A stretch of 64,000 nucleotides of DNA from Thalassospiraceae bacterium LMO-SO8 (GTDB taxonomy: Bacteria > Pseudomonadota > Alphaproteobacteria > Rhodospirillales > Casp-alpha2), in NCBI GenBank assembly GCA_031655335.1, contig CP134226.1, positions 3,592,001 to 3,656,000 of the forward strand, in the 5' to 3' direction. Positions 41,475 through 50,213 of the stretch are shown here, piece by piece. The notes under the pieces are model-generated. The model did no database searches. It was given only the letters and a program-made list of their open reading frames with translations, and was not told the origin of the DNA. Position numbers and translations under genes: made by a program. Position 1 is the first letter of the stretch. The number at the start of each line of letters is the position of its first letter.

Positions 41475-42419
41475 TCATTGGATCATCAGGAAGTCTTTTT
41501 GGATTTGCAGGCTGAGGTCGTGCAGGCCGGCCCGGTAATCTTCCAGGAACCGCGCCATGCCCGTGCGGTAGACACGGTCGATGCGCGCCGACTGTAGGCG
41601 GTTGAGAAGGTCGCGCGATTGTTCGAAACACCGCGACCGCGGCCGCAGGCCTTCCAGAACTTCACAAATCTCCTCGACACAGGCCATGACCGAGCGCGGG
41701 ATTTCCGCGTTCAGGGTCAGCAGTTCGACGACCCGGCGCGGGTCGATCTGGCTTTTGTAGATTTCCCGATAGGCCTTGTAGGCGTTGACCGAACGCAGCA
41801 ACGTGCCCCACTGGTAGTAATCGAGGGTCGCCGTGTCCTCACGCGAAACGGGACCCGTCGGCTTGAAGGTATGGGCGCGGGCGGCGAGCAGGCGAATGGT
41901 GTTTTCCGCCCGTTCGATGAACACTCCCATGCGCCAGAATTCAAAGGCTTCGCCGCGCCGCATGGTGCCGTGGGCGACCCCGCGGAACAGGTGCGAACGC
42001 ACCTTGATCCATTCCAGGAACTCGTGGTGCCCCATGTCCTGCATGTCGGCATAGGTGGTCTGGGCGATGTCCAGCCAAGTCGAATTGACGGTCTCCCACA
42101 TGTCCGTGGTCAGGACGTGGCGCGTGGCGCGTACATTCTCGCGCGCCGACCACACGCAGGACCGGATGCTCGACGAATTATCGCGATCAAGAACCATGTA
42201 AGTCAGCACCGGGTCGGTCTTGAAGGAATCGTATTTCGCAAGGTAGGCGTTACGCTCGTCCTCGGACTGGAACAGCCCTTCCCACAGGCCCGCCTGTGCG
42301 CCCCGCCGCGCCGGCAGCAGGGACATGTGATACAGCCCGGTCAGAAGACGCGCGGTATTCTCCGAACGCTCCATGTAGCGCGCCATCCAGAACAGGTTGT
42401 CGGCGGTGCTCGATAACAT
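41475..42419 (-). CDS. Alpha-E domain protein
   Basis: A 314-residue all-helical protein starting MLSSTADNLFWMARYMERSE, with NTARLLTGLYHM, WSARENVRATRHVLTTDMWE, MRRGEAFEFWRMGVFIERAENTIRLLAA and FLEDYRAGLHDLSLQIQKDF. The domain is always found with the ATP-grasp partner and probably forms a complex with it. The start at 42419 is preceded by GGGAGGG at rather long spacing; the frame extends to 42470. Confidence 0.9.
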   Translation of the reverse strand: MLSSTADNLFWMARYMERSENTARLLTGLYHMSLLPARRGAQAGLWEGLFQSEDERNAYLAKYDSFKTDPVLTYMVLDRDNSSSIRSCVWSARENVRATRHVLTTDMWETVNSTWLDIAQTTYADMQDMGHHEFLEWIKVRSHLFRGVAHGTMRRGEAFEFWRMGVFIERAENTIRLLAARAHTFKPTGPVSREDTATLDYYQWGTLLRSVNAYKAYREIYKSQIDPRRVVELLTLNAEIPRSVMACVEEICEVLEGLRPRSRCFEQSRDLLNRLQSARIDRVYRTGMARFLEDYRAGLHDLSLQIQKDFLMIQ

Positions 42420-42435
42420 CTCTGCGTCGCCCTCC

Positions 42436-43893
42436 CTATTCCTCTTCCTCGATGACGGCCGGCGCCTCAAGGACCCAGGTGTCCTTGGTGCCGCCGCCTT
42501 GCGAGGAGTTGACGACCAGCGATCCCGCCTTCAGCGCCACGCGGGTCAGCCCGCCCGGCACCACGCGGGTCTTCTCGCCCGACAGAACATAGGGGCGCAG
42601 ATCCACATGGCGCGGCGCGATGCCTTCCTCGACCAGGGTCGGGCAGGTCGAGAGCGCCAGGGTCGGCTGCGCGATGTAGTTGTCCGGCTCCGCCTTCAGG
42701 CGCTGCTTGAAATCGTCGCACTGGGCCTTGGTCGCCTTGGGCCCGACCAGCATGCCGTAACCGCCGGATCCGTGGACTTCCTTGACCACCAGGTCGGCGA
42801 TGTTGTCGAGCACGTACTTGAGGTCGTCCGGCTTGCGGCAGGAATAGGTCGGCACGTTTTGCAGCACCGGTTCCTCCCCCAGGTAGAAGCGGATCATGTC
42901 GGGCACGAAGCAGTACATGGCCTTGTCGTCAGCGACGCCGGTGCCCATGGCATTGCACACGGTCACGCGGCCGCTGCGCACCACGGACAGCATGCCGGGC
43001 ACGCCGAGGGCCGAGTCCGGATTGAAGACCAGCGGGTCGATGAACCCATCATCGACCCGGCGGTAGATCACATCGACCCGCTTGGGCCCTTCGGTCGTGC
43101 GCATGAAGATGGAACCGGAATCGACGAACAGGTCCCGTCCCTCGACCAATTCGATGCCCATTTCCATGGCCAGGAACGCATGTTCGAAATAGGCGCTGTT
43201 GTACTGCCCCGGCGTCATCAGCACGACCGTGGGATCATCGACGCCCGGCGGCGCCACGGCCTGGAGAGATCGCAGCAGGTATTCGGCATAGCGGTCCACG
43301 GGCGCCACCACGGACTGCGCGAACAGGTCCGGGAACAGGCGCATCATGGTTTCGCGGTTTTCCAGCATGTAGGACACGCCCGACGGCGTGCGCACGTTGT
43401 CTTCCAGGACATAGAAGGTCTTGTCATCGACCCGCACCACGTCGACGCCGGACACATGGGCGTAGACCCGGCGCGGCAGGTCGAGCCCCAGCATCTGGGG
43501 CTGAAAGGCCTCGTTGGTCATCACCAGCTCGGCGGGAACGACCCCGGCCCGGATGATTTCCTGTTCGTGATAGATGTCGTGCAAGAAGGCGTTCAGCGCA
43601 TCGACCCGCTGAATCGCGCCCCGTTCCAGGACGCTCCATTCCTCGTGGCTGATAATGCGCGGGATGACGTCGAATGGAATCAGGCGCTCGCCGCCTTCGT
43701 CCTCGCCATAAACGGTGAAAGTGATGCCCAGCCGGCGGAACAGCAAATCCGCCTGCGCGTGTTTCTGGCGAAGCCGTTCCAGGGACTGGTCGGTCAGCCA
43801 AGCCGAATAATCTCTATAGGCCGGACGGATATCTCCGTTCGCGGCATGCATTTCGTCGAAGATTTTGGGTTTCTCTCTATCGGACAAGTTCAC
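42436..43893 (-). CDS. Circularly permuted ATP-grasp peptide-ligase-like protein
   Basis: A 485-residue protein with the circularly permuted ATP-grasp domain: FDVIPRIISHEEWSVLERG, YVLEDNVRTPSGVSYMLENRE, the catalytic LVVKEVHGSGGYGMLVGPKA and CDDFKQRLKAEPDNYIAQPTLALSTCPTL, ending RVVPGGLTRVALKAGSLVVNSSQGGGTKDTW. It would make amide bonds, possibly attaching an amino acid or peptide to a carrier. Start options are GTG 43893 (chosen), GTG 43968 and ATG 43851; none has a strong ribosome binding site. The start of the cassette operon. Confidence 0.88.
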   Translation of the reverse strand: MNLSDREKPKIFDEMHAANGDIRPAYRDYSAWLTDQSLERLRQKHAQADLLFRRLGITFTVYGEDEGGERLIPFDVIPRIISHEEWSVLERGAIQRVDALNAFLHDIYHEQEIIRAGVVPAELVMTNEAFQPQMLGLDLPRRVYAHVSGVDVVRVDDKTFYVLEDNVRTPSGVSYMLENRETMMRLFPDLFAQSVVAPVDRYAEYLLRSLQAVAPPGVDDPTVVLMTPGQYNSAYFEHAFLAMEMGIELVEGRDLFVDSGSIFMRTTEGPKRVDVIYRRVDDGFIDPLVFNPDSALGVPGMLSVVRSGRVTVCNAMGTGVADDKAMYCFVPDMIRFYLGEEPVLQNVPTYSCRKPDDLKYVLDNIADLVVKEVHGSGGYGMLVGPKATKAQCDDFKQRLKAEPDNYIAQPTLALSTCPTLVEEGIAPRHVDLRPYVLSGEKTRVVPGGLTRVALKAGSLVVNSSQGGGTKDTWVLEAPAVIEEEE

Positions 43894-44024
43894 CCCGGGG
43901 CCCCAGTTGCCCTTAAACCGTAGAGCATCATTTGGTGCGGCGCAACAGAACCGACGCCGATCCGTCACGTTTAACTGGTTGGCCCGCTAGGGTTTTCCGT
44001 GTAGAGGCGTCGGAGAGGTTCGCC

Positions 44025-44444
44025 ATGTCCATTCGTCCGTCCTTCGCCGCTCTCGCGGTTTTCACGTTCGCCGTCGCCGCCGATGCGTCGGAGACGCCGG
44101 GACGCGCCCTGCCCCGGGCGGAAATGTTGGAAGAGGATTCCCACCCCCACGACGTCCAGCCCGGCCAGGAAGCCCGGTTTCATACCCTGCCGGTGGCACG
44201 GCCGTCCCGGATCGACGTCAAATGCTCGCTGACCGGGCCGGCAGCCCGGGCCGCCATCGTGACGTCCGGCATGGAATTGCAGGACTGGCCGCTGCCGGGC
44301 CGTGAATTCGACCTCAAGCCCGGGGCGACCCTGTGGCTCGACATCACCGCCGTGGTCCGGCCGGGAACCGCCGAGGCGCCTTATTTCGCATTCCGGAACC
44401 TGGACGCGTCGCGCCTGCTCTGGCACCAGTGCTATAACAATTAG
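44025..44444 (+). CDS. Hypothetical secreted protein (139 aa)
   Basis: Starts MSIRPSFAALAVFTFAVAADA, a signal peptide ending before SETPGRALPRAE. The mature part is a beta-rich globular sequence (ARFHTLPVARPSRIDVKCSLTGPAARA, then RNLDASRLLWHQCYNN) with two cysteines that could form a disulfide. No family recognised. It lies divergent to the ATP-grasp gene and 43 bases before the dehydratase, possibly in one transcript. Confidence 0.7.
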   Translation: MSIRPSFAALAVFTFAVAADASETPGRALPRAEMLEEDSHPHDVQPGQEARFHTLPVARPSRIDVKCSLTGPAARAAIVTSGMELQDWPLPGREFDLKPGATLWLDITAVVRPGTAEAPYFAFRNLDASRLLWHQCYNN

Positions 44445-44487
44445 AACAAACCAACCGACATCCATCCGACCTCCAAGGAAACTCCAT

Positions 44488-46200
44488 ATGTCCGATGACC
44501 AGACAGGCATGAAAAAAGGCCTGACCCGCTATGGCGACGACGCCTTCTCCCTGTTCCTGCGCAAGGCCTTCATCAAGGCCATGGGCTACACAGACGACGC
44601 CCTGAACCGCCCGATCATCGGCATCGCCGACACCTTTTCCGGCTACAACGCCTGCCACAAGACCGTGCCCGACCTGATCGAGGCCGTGAAGCGCGGCGTC
44701 ATGCTGGCGGGTGGCCTGCCGGTGGAGTTCCCGACCATCTCGATCCACGAAAGCTTCGCCCATCCGACCTCCATGTTCCTGCGCAACCTGATGTCCATGG
44801 ACACGGAGGAAATGATCCGCGCCCAACCCATGGACGCGGTGGTGCTGATCGGCGGCTGCGACAAGACGGTGCCGGCGCTGTTGATGGGCGCCGCCTCCGC
44901 CAATGTGCCGGCCATCGTCTGCGTCACCGGCCCCATGGGCACGGGATCGCACAAGGGCGAGCGCCTGGGGGCCTGCACCGACTGTCGGCGCATGTGGGGC
45001 AAGTTCCGCGCCGGCGAGATCGACGAGGCCGAGATCGAGGACATTTCGTCCAAGCTGGTGCCCACGGCGGGCACCTGCGGCGTCATGGGCACGGCGTCGA
45101 CCATGGCGCTCATGACCGAAGCCATGGGCATGATGCTGCCCGGCGGGGCGGCGATCCCGGCGTTCGCCGCCGACCGTCTGCGCCATGCCGAGGAAACGGG
45201 CACCCGCGCCGTCGCCCTGGCCAAGGAAAAAGTGACGCCGGACCGGATCATTACGCAAGCGTCCCTGAACAACGCCATGAAGACGCTGTTGGCCATCGGC
45301 GGGTCGACCAACGGCATCGTCCACATGGCGGCCGTTGCCGGGCGCCTCGGCCTCAGCGTCGATCTGGACGCCTTCGATACGATGGGCCGCGACGTGCCCA
45401 TGCTGGTCGACCTGAAACCCAACGGCAGCTACTACATGGAAGACCTGTGGAAGGCCGGCGGCCTGACCACCATCCTGCGCGAGATCGAGGACCTGTTGGA
45501 CCTGGACTGCCTGACCGTGTCGGGCAAGACGCTCGGCGAGAACCTGGCCGCCATGGCGCCGGGTTGGCAACAAGACGTCGTCCGCCCGCGGAGCAATCCC
45601 CTGTTCTCCAAGGGCAGCATGGCCGTGCTGCGCGGCAATCTGGCGCCGAACGGTGCGGTGTTGAAACAGTCGGCGGCGGACCAGGGCCTTTTGGTCCATG
45701 AGGGCCGCGCCGTGGTGTTCGAAAACCTGGAAGACCTGGCCGAACGCATCGACAGCGCCGACCTGGACGTGACGGCCGACGACGTGCTGGTGCTGCGCAA
45801 CATCGGACCCAAGGGGGCGCCGGGCATGCCCGAGGCCGGATACATTCCGATCCCGAAGAAACTGGCGAGTCAGGGCGTGAAGGACATGGTGCGCATTTCC
45901 GACGGTCGCATGTCCGGCACCGCCTTCGGAACGATCATCCTGCACGTCTCGCCCGAAGCCGCCGACGGCGGTCCCCTCGCCCTGGTGAAGACGGGCGACC
46001 GCATCCGGCTCGACACGCCGAACCGTAGCCTTACTCTACTAGTAGACGACACCGAAATGACCGCCCGGCGCGCGGGCTGGACCCCGCCCCCGGCGCACAA
46101 GGGATCTGGCCGCGGCTATCTGAAACTCTACCTGGATACGGTCACCCAGGCCGAGGACGGCGCCGATTTCGGGTTCTTGAAGGCCGTCGACGGCGCCTGA
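44488..46200 (+). CDS. IlvD/Edd family dehydratase
   Basis: A 570-residue Fe-S dehydratase. Cluster ligands appear in VVLIGGCDKTVPALLMGAAS, RLGACTDCRRMW and PTAGTCGVMGTASTMALM; ending RISDGRMSGTAFGTIILHV. The family dehydrates dihydroxyacids (IlvD), 6-phosphogluconate (Edd) or sugar acids; the sequence, with CTDCRR and the sugar-acid-type active site, looks closest to L-arabonate dehydratase-like enzymes rather than to a biosynthetic IlvD, but this is uncertain. The start at 44488 follows AAGGAA. A terminator follows at 46233. Confidence 0.85.
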   Translation: MSDDQTGMKKGLTRYGDDAFSLFLRKAFIKAMGYTDDALNRPIIGIADTFSGYNACHKTVPDLIEAVKRGVMLAGGLPVEFPTISIHESFAHPTSMFLRNLMSMDTEEMIRAQPMDAVVLIGGCDKTVPALLMGAASANVPAIVCVTGPMGTGSHKGERLGACTDCRRMWGKFRAGEIDEAEIEDISSKLVPTAGTCGVMGTASTMALMTEAMGMMLPGGAAIPAFAADRLRHAEETGTRAVALAKEKVTPDRIITQASLNNAMKTLLAIGGSTNGIVHMAAVAGRLGLSVDLDAFDTMGRDVPMLVDLKPNGSYYMEDLWKAGGLTTILREIEDLLDLDCLTVSGKTLGENLAAMAPGWQQDVVRPRSNPLFSKGSMAVLRGNLAPNGAVLKQSAADQGLLVHEGRAVVFENLEDLAERIDSADLDVTADDVLVLRNIGPKGAPGMPEAGYIPIPKKLASQGVKDMVRISDGRMSGTAFGTIILHVSPEAADGGPLALVKTGDRIRLDTPNRSLTLLVDDTEMTARRAGWTPPPAHKGSGRGYLKLYLDTVTQAEDGADFGFLKAVDGA

Positions 46201-46232
46201 CCGCCCCGCCATCTGCATTCGCAGTTAAACGC

Positions 46233-46271
46233 AACCGCGCCGGCAGCCACCCCGCCGGCGCGGTTTTTTAT
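46233..46271 (+). terminator. Rho-independent terminator after the IlvD/Edd gene
   Basis: AACCGCGCCGGC (46233-46244) pairs perfectly with GCCGGCGCGGTT (46254-46265), followed by a run of T residues. The remaining bases to 46423, before the convergent livF stop, hold no supported feature. Confidence 0.9.
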
Positions 46272-46423
46272 TTAAGCATTATCAATGAGATGGAGGGCGC
46301 TTCTCGCACGACGCCTTGGCCGCCGGGCGGCCTCCGACGTTGAAAACCGGCCCCTGCGGGCAGGCATTCCCCGCCCAAACGGCGCAGCGATTCCAGAAGC
46401 GTAACGGCAAGGGCCCGGGGCGC

Positions 46424-47332
46424 TTACCCCCCCAGGAACAGCCGGCCCACGTCCTCGTTCTCCAGGAGCGCGTCGCCGGTGCCCGCGATGGCCAGTTCGC
46501 CCGACACCAGGACATAGCCGATATCGGCGAATTCCAGGCCCTTCTTGGCGTTCTGTTCGACCATGATGATGGTCTTGCCCTCGGTATGCTGAAGGTCGTC
46601 CAGGATGTCGAACACCATGTCGATGAACCGGGGCTCGAGCCCGATGGACGGCTCGTCCACCAGCAGAACGTCCGGGTCCATGACCAGGGCGCGGGAGATT
46701 TCCAGCAGGCGCCGTTCACCGCCCGACAGCACCTTGGCCAGATGCTTGCGGCGCTGGGCCAGGCGGTCGTACTTGGCGAACACCTTTTCCGCCGCCTCCT
46801 TGGCCTGGGCCGTGGTTTCCATGAGGAAGCCGCCCATCCACAGGTTCTCTTCCACGGTCATGTCGGGGAAGATGGACTTGTCTTGCAGGATATAGGCGAT
46901 GCCGGCCTGCTTCAGCTTCTGGTTGGCGGTCATATGGGCGACGTCCTGGGCCTGCGCGCCCTCGCCCACCAGGATGTTGCCGCCCATCACCGTGTTGAGG
47001 CCGTAGATGGCGTGCAGCACCGTTGACTTGCCGGCCCCGTTGGGCCCGATCAGGCAGAGCGACTGGCCCTTGGCGACTTGCAGGTTGAGGCCGTGGATGA
47101 TCTCCATCTTGCCGTAGCCGCAGCGCAGATCCTTCAGATTGACGAAGGGGGTGTTGTTGGCCAGGGACGCGACCTGTTCCAGCGGCACCTCGACGGCCAT
47201 GGCCTTGGCCTGGCGGTTGACGTCCTCGACGGAAATGACCGCGTCGACGGTGCCCATGTGATAACCGGTGGAGCGTCGGTTCGCGGCGGCCCCCGCGGAT
47301 TCGTCTTCTTGTGCCTTGTTTTCGTCGGCCAT
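46424..47332 (-). CDS. livF: Branched-chain amino acid ABC transporter ATP-binding protein LivF, N-terminally extended
   Basis: A 302-residue ABC ATPase: Walker A LIGPNGAGKST, Q-loop-region YILQDKSIFPDMTVEENL, signature LSGGERRLLEISRAL, Walker B VLLVDEPSIGLEP and switch MVEQNAKKGLEFAD. LivF proteins are usually about 235 residues; this one has about 65 extra N-terminal residues (including MGTVDAVISVEDVNRQ) ahead of FVNLKDLRCGYG. Start at 47332 gives the methionine following the livG end by 2 bases. It would energise import with livG. Confidence 0.88.
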   Translation of the reverse strand: MADENKAQEDESAGAAANRRSTGYHMGTVDAVISVEDVNRQAKAMAVEVPLEQVASLANNTPFVNLKDLRCGYGKMEIIHGLNLQVAKGQSLCLIGPNGAGKSTVLHAIYGLNTVMGGNILVGEGAQAQDVAHMTANQKLKQAGIAYILQDKSIFPDMTVEENLWMGGFLMETTAQAKEAAEKVFAKYDRLAQRRKHLAKVLSGGERRLLEISRALVMDPDVLLVDEPSIGLEPRFIDMVFDILDDLQHTEGKTIIMVEQNAKKGLEFADIGYVLVSGELAIAGTGDALLENEDVGRLFLGG

Positions 47333-47334
47333 GT

Positions 47335-48084
47335 TCAATGTGCTCCCAGATAGGCGTCGATGACGCGCTGGTCGTTCTGGACCTCGTCCGGCGTGCCATG
47401 GGCGAGAAGCTCGCCATGGGCCAGACAATAGATCGACTGGGCCATGTTCATGATCACGCGCATGTTGTGCTCGATGACGAACAGGGTGATGCCCAACTCC
47501 TCGTTGGCGCGGCGGAGCCGGTCGATCAGCCCATTGATGAGCGTCGGGTTGATGCCCGCCGTGGGTTCGTCCAACAACAGCACTTCGGGCCGGTTCATCA
47601 GCGCCATGGCGAATTCAAGCAGCTTCTGCTGCCCGAACGAAAGGTCGCCCGAGATCAGCCGCCGTTTTTCGTACAGCCCGACGAAGTCGAGCAGACGGTC
47701 GACCTCTTCCATGGTTTCCTTGTCGCCGCGGTTCTTGAACATGTCCGCGAAGCCCAGCTTACGGTGCGGGATCGAGATCAGCATGTTGTCGATGCAGTTC
47801 ATGTTCGAGTAGATGCGCGTCTGCTGGAAGGTGCGCAGCAATCCCAAGCGCGCGATCTGCGGCACCCGGTAGGTGGAGATTTCCTCGCCCTTGAACTTGA
47901 TCGACCCCTCGTCGATGGGATGATAGCCGACGATGGAGTTGAACAACGTCGTCTTGCCCGACCCGTTCGGTCCGATCAGGCCGGTGATGCCGCCGGCGGG
48001 CACCTTCAGCGAGATGTTGTGATTGGCGACCACGCCCCCGTAGGACTTCGATACGCCCGAGATTTCAATGACGGTATCGGTCAT
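47335..48084 (-). CDS. livG: Branched-chain amino acid ABC transporter ATP-binding protein LivG
   Basis: A 249-residue ATPase with Walker A LIGPNGSGKTTLFNSIVG, LLRTFQQTRIYSNM, signature LSFGQQKLLEFAMAL, Walker B VLLLDEPTAGINP and FVIEHNMRVIMN. The start at 48084 overlaps livM by 4 bases; the frame extends to 48285 only as an overlap of livM. The substrates may be amino acids, amides or urea, as for all such systems. Confidence 0.9.
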   Translation of the reverse strand: MTDTVIEISGVSKSYGGVVANHNISLKVPAGGITGLIGPNGSGKTTLFNSIVGYHPIDEGSIKFKGEEISTYRVPQIARLGLLRTFQQTRIYSNMNCIDNMLISIPHRKLGFADMFKNRGDKETMEEVDRLLDFVGLYEKRRLISGDLSFGQQKLLEFAMALMNRPEVLLLDEPTAGINPTLINGLIDRLRRANEELGITLFVIEHNMRVIMNMAQSIYCLAHGELLAHGTPDEVQNDQRVIDAYLGAH

Positions 48085-49112
48085 TTTGCCGTCTCCTTCT
48101 TGTCGACGATGATGCCGAACCGTTCCGGGAACTTTTCCATCAGCCAGCCCATGATGCCCTGCTGGAAGAACACCACGTTGACGATGATCAGCACGCCGAG
48201 CGCCACCCATTGCCAGCCGAGGAAATAGGTCCAGGTGAGCTCCTTCAGGACGTGGAACAGGGCGGCACCGAGGATCGGCCCCCACAGGGTCCCCTTGCCG
48301 CCGAGCAACGACATGGCGACCATGAAGATGCCGAAGGTGGCGACCGGAAATGCCACTTCCAGGGGCTCGACAAAGCCCGTCATGTTACCGAACAGGGCGC
48401 CGGAAATTCCCAGGAAGAACGCCGATACCGACCACGCGATGGTCTTGTAGCGCAGGGTGTGGATACCCATGGCCTCGGCCTTCTGTTCATCGTCGCGGAT
48501 GGCGTTGATGGCCAGGCCGAACCGGGTCGAATAAAGCCAGCTGCAAAACAGGTAGGTTCCGATCGCGGCGAAAAAGCACATGAAATAGAACATGAACGAC
48601 TTGCCGTCGGCGCTGCCCGGGTAGACGGGCATGGCCAAGCCGCCGCCGGCGCCGACCCATTCCCAGGTCCCCATCAGTTCACCGGCCGTCAGCGCGATGC
48701 CGAGCGTGCCGATGGCGAAATAAGGCCCGCGCAGACCGAACAGGGTCCAGCCGAGGGACGCCGCAAGCAAGGCCGAGCCGACGGCCGCCGCCAGGATTCC
48801 CCATCCCAGGCCCCAGAAGTACTCGGAACTCGTATAGGTGAAATCGACCGCGCCCGAGGACGCCGTGTATTCGGACACATTGGCGAACATGCTGATCTGG
48901 ACCAAGGCCGAAATATACATGCCCGAGCCGAAGAACAGGATGTTGCCGAGCGAGTTGTAGCCCATCTGGCCGCCCATGATGTCCCAGGTCAGGGCGAACA
49001 GGACCATGACCCAAAGGACGGCGATCTGAATGGTCACGCCGGGAATGACGAAGGGGGCCGCGATGCCGAAGATCAGGATCGGCAGATGCAGTTTCGGATT
49101 GAATGATTCCAA
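48081..49112 (-). CDS. livM: Branched-chain amino acid ABC transporter permease LivM
   Basis: A 343-residue permease with about nine helices; GGQMGYNSLGNILFFGSGMY, LRGPYFAIGTLGIALTAGELM and INAIRDDEQKAEAMGIHTLRYK are the family signatures, the last being the ATPase-contact loop. The start codon is TTG at 49112, preceded by GGGAG. It overlaps livG by 4 bases. Confidence 0.88.
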   Translation of the reverse strand: MESFNPKLHLPILIFGIAAPFVIPGVTIQIAVLWVMVLFALTWDIMGGQMGYNSLGNILFFGSGMYISALVQISMFANVSEYTASSGAVDFTYTSSEYFWGLGWGILAAAVGSALLAASLGWTLFGLRGPYFAIGTLGIALTAGELMGTWEWVGAGGGLAMPVYPGSADGKSFMFYFMCFFAAIGTYLFCSWLYSTRFGLAINAIRDDEQKAEAMGIHTLRYKTIAWSVSAFFLGISGALFGNMTGFVEPLEVAFPVATFGIFMVAMSLLGGKGTLWGPILGAALFHVLKELTWTYFLGWQWVALGVLIIVNVVFFQQGIMGWLMEKFPERFGIIVDKKETAK

Positions 49113-49151
49113 GGTTTTTGCTCCCGTTTTCGTTCTTCTTGGGCCGCGCGC

Positions 49152-50054
49152 CTATTGCACGACCTGGCGGTGGCGGCGCATTTCGAGCTGACGGTAGATC
49201 AGCACGGCGACCAGAAGGCCGACCACGCAGGCCTGCTGGTATTCGGCGCCAAGCACGAAGCCGCCGTACTGTTCCATGACGCCAAGTCCCAGCCCCGCCA
49301 TGATGACGCCGCCCAGATTACCGAAACCGGCCGCCGTGACGATCACGAAGGACCGGATCGAATGGCCGATGCCGTAGAACGGCTGAATCACCCAGATCAT
49401 CGAGATCAGGGCCCCCGCAGCACCACAGATCGCCGCGTTCAAGGAAAAGGTGAAGGCATAGACCTTGTCCGTGTCGATGCCCATGACCCGCGCGGCGCGG
49501 GCGTCCTGGGCCGTGGCGCGGATCGCCTGGCCCATGCGCGAATTCTTCATGAACAGCACCACGGCGACCGCCAGCACCCCGCAGAGCGCGAAGGCGACCA
49601 ACTTGATATCGGCGACGGTGACGCTGTTGTCGAAATAGCTGCGGATGGCGAAATCGCTTTCCGCCGTCTGCACTTCGGGGCCGAACATCAGGTTCAACGC
49701 CTGGGCCAGAACGATGGCGAGGCCGAAGGTCGCAAGCAGCGAGGTGAACATGTCCTTGTCGATGACGCGTCGGATGATGGTGACATAGACCACCCAGCCG
49801 AACGTAAACATGACGACGATCGAGATCGGCAGGCCCCACAGGGGATGAATGCCCTGCTTGCCCAGCCACCAGGCGACGTAGCCGCCCATGATGACGAAGT
49901 CGCCCTGCGCCAGGTTCTTCACGTTCATGACGCCCCATACGAGGGCCAGGCCATAAGCCGCCAGCGCGAAGGTCGAGCCGATGAACAGCCCGTCGAGGAT
50001 CAGCTGAATATTGAAGACCGGCGCCGCGGTCAAAATTGAAATGTTGTCCCACAT
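49152..50054 (-). CDS. livH: Branched-chain amino acid ABC transporter permease LivH
   Basis: A 300-residue permease with about eight helices. Family elements are GLFIGSTFALAAYGLALVWGVMNVKNLAQGDFVIMGGY near the start, and GQAIRATAQDARAARVMGIDTDKVYAFTF, the cytoplasmic EAA-like loop. It pairs with LivM. It lies 39 bases upstream of livM and 159 bases downstream of the binding protein gene. Confidence 0.9.
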   Translation of the reverse strand: MWDNISILTAAPVFNIQLILDGLFIGSTFALAAYGLALVWGVMNVKNLAQGDFVIMGGYVAWWLGKQGIHPLWGLPISIVVMFTFGWVVYVTIIRRVIDKDMFTSLLATFGLAIVLAQALNLMFGPEVQTAESDFAIRSYFDNSVTVADIKLVAFALCGVLAVAVVLFMKNSRMGQAIRATAQDARAARVMGIDTDKVYAFTFSLNAAICGAAGALISMIWVIQPFYGIGHSIRSFVIVTAAGFGNLGGVIMAGLGLGVMEQYGGFVLGAEYQQACVVGLLVAVLIYRQLEMRRHRQVVQ

Positions 50055-50213
50055 GTCCCTGATCCATCCCTAGTTCAGTGGAGAAGCGATTGGTCGGTAT
50101 ATCCGAAAATATGAATGCTGGTATGCGCAGGAACCGACCGCCCCCGACCGATGCGGGCCGGGGGCGGGGTTCAAGCTTTGCCTGCGGTCACCCGTCAGGC
50201 CGGAAAACCCAGA

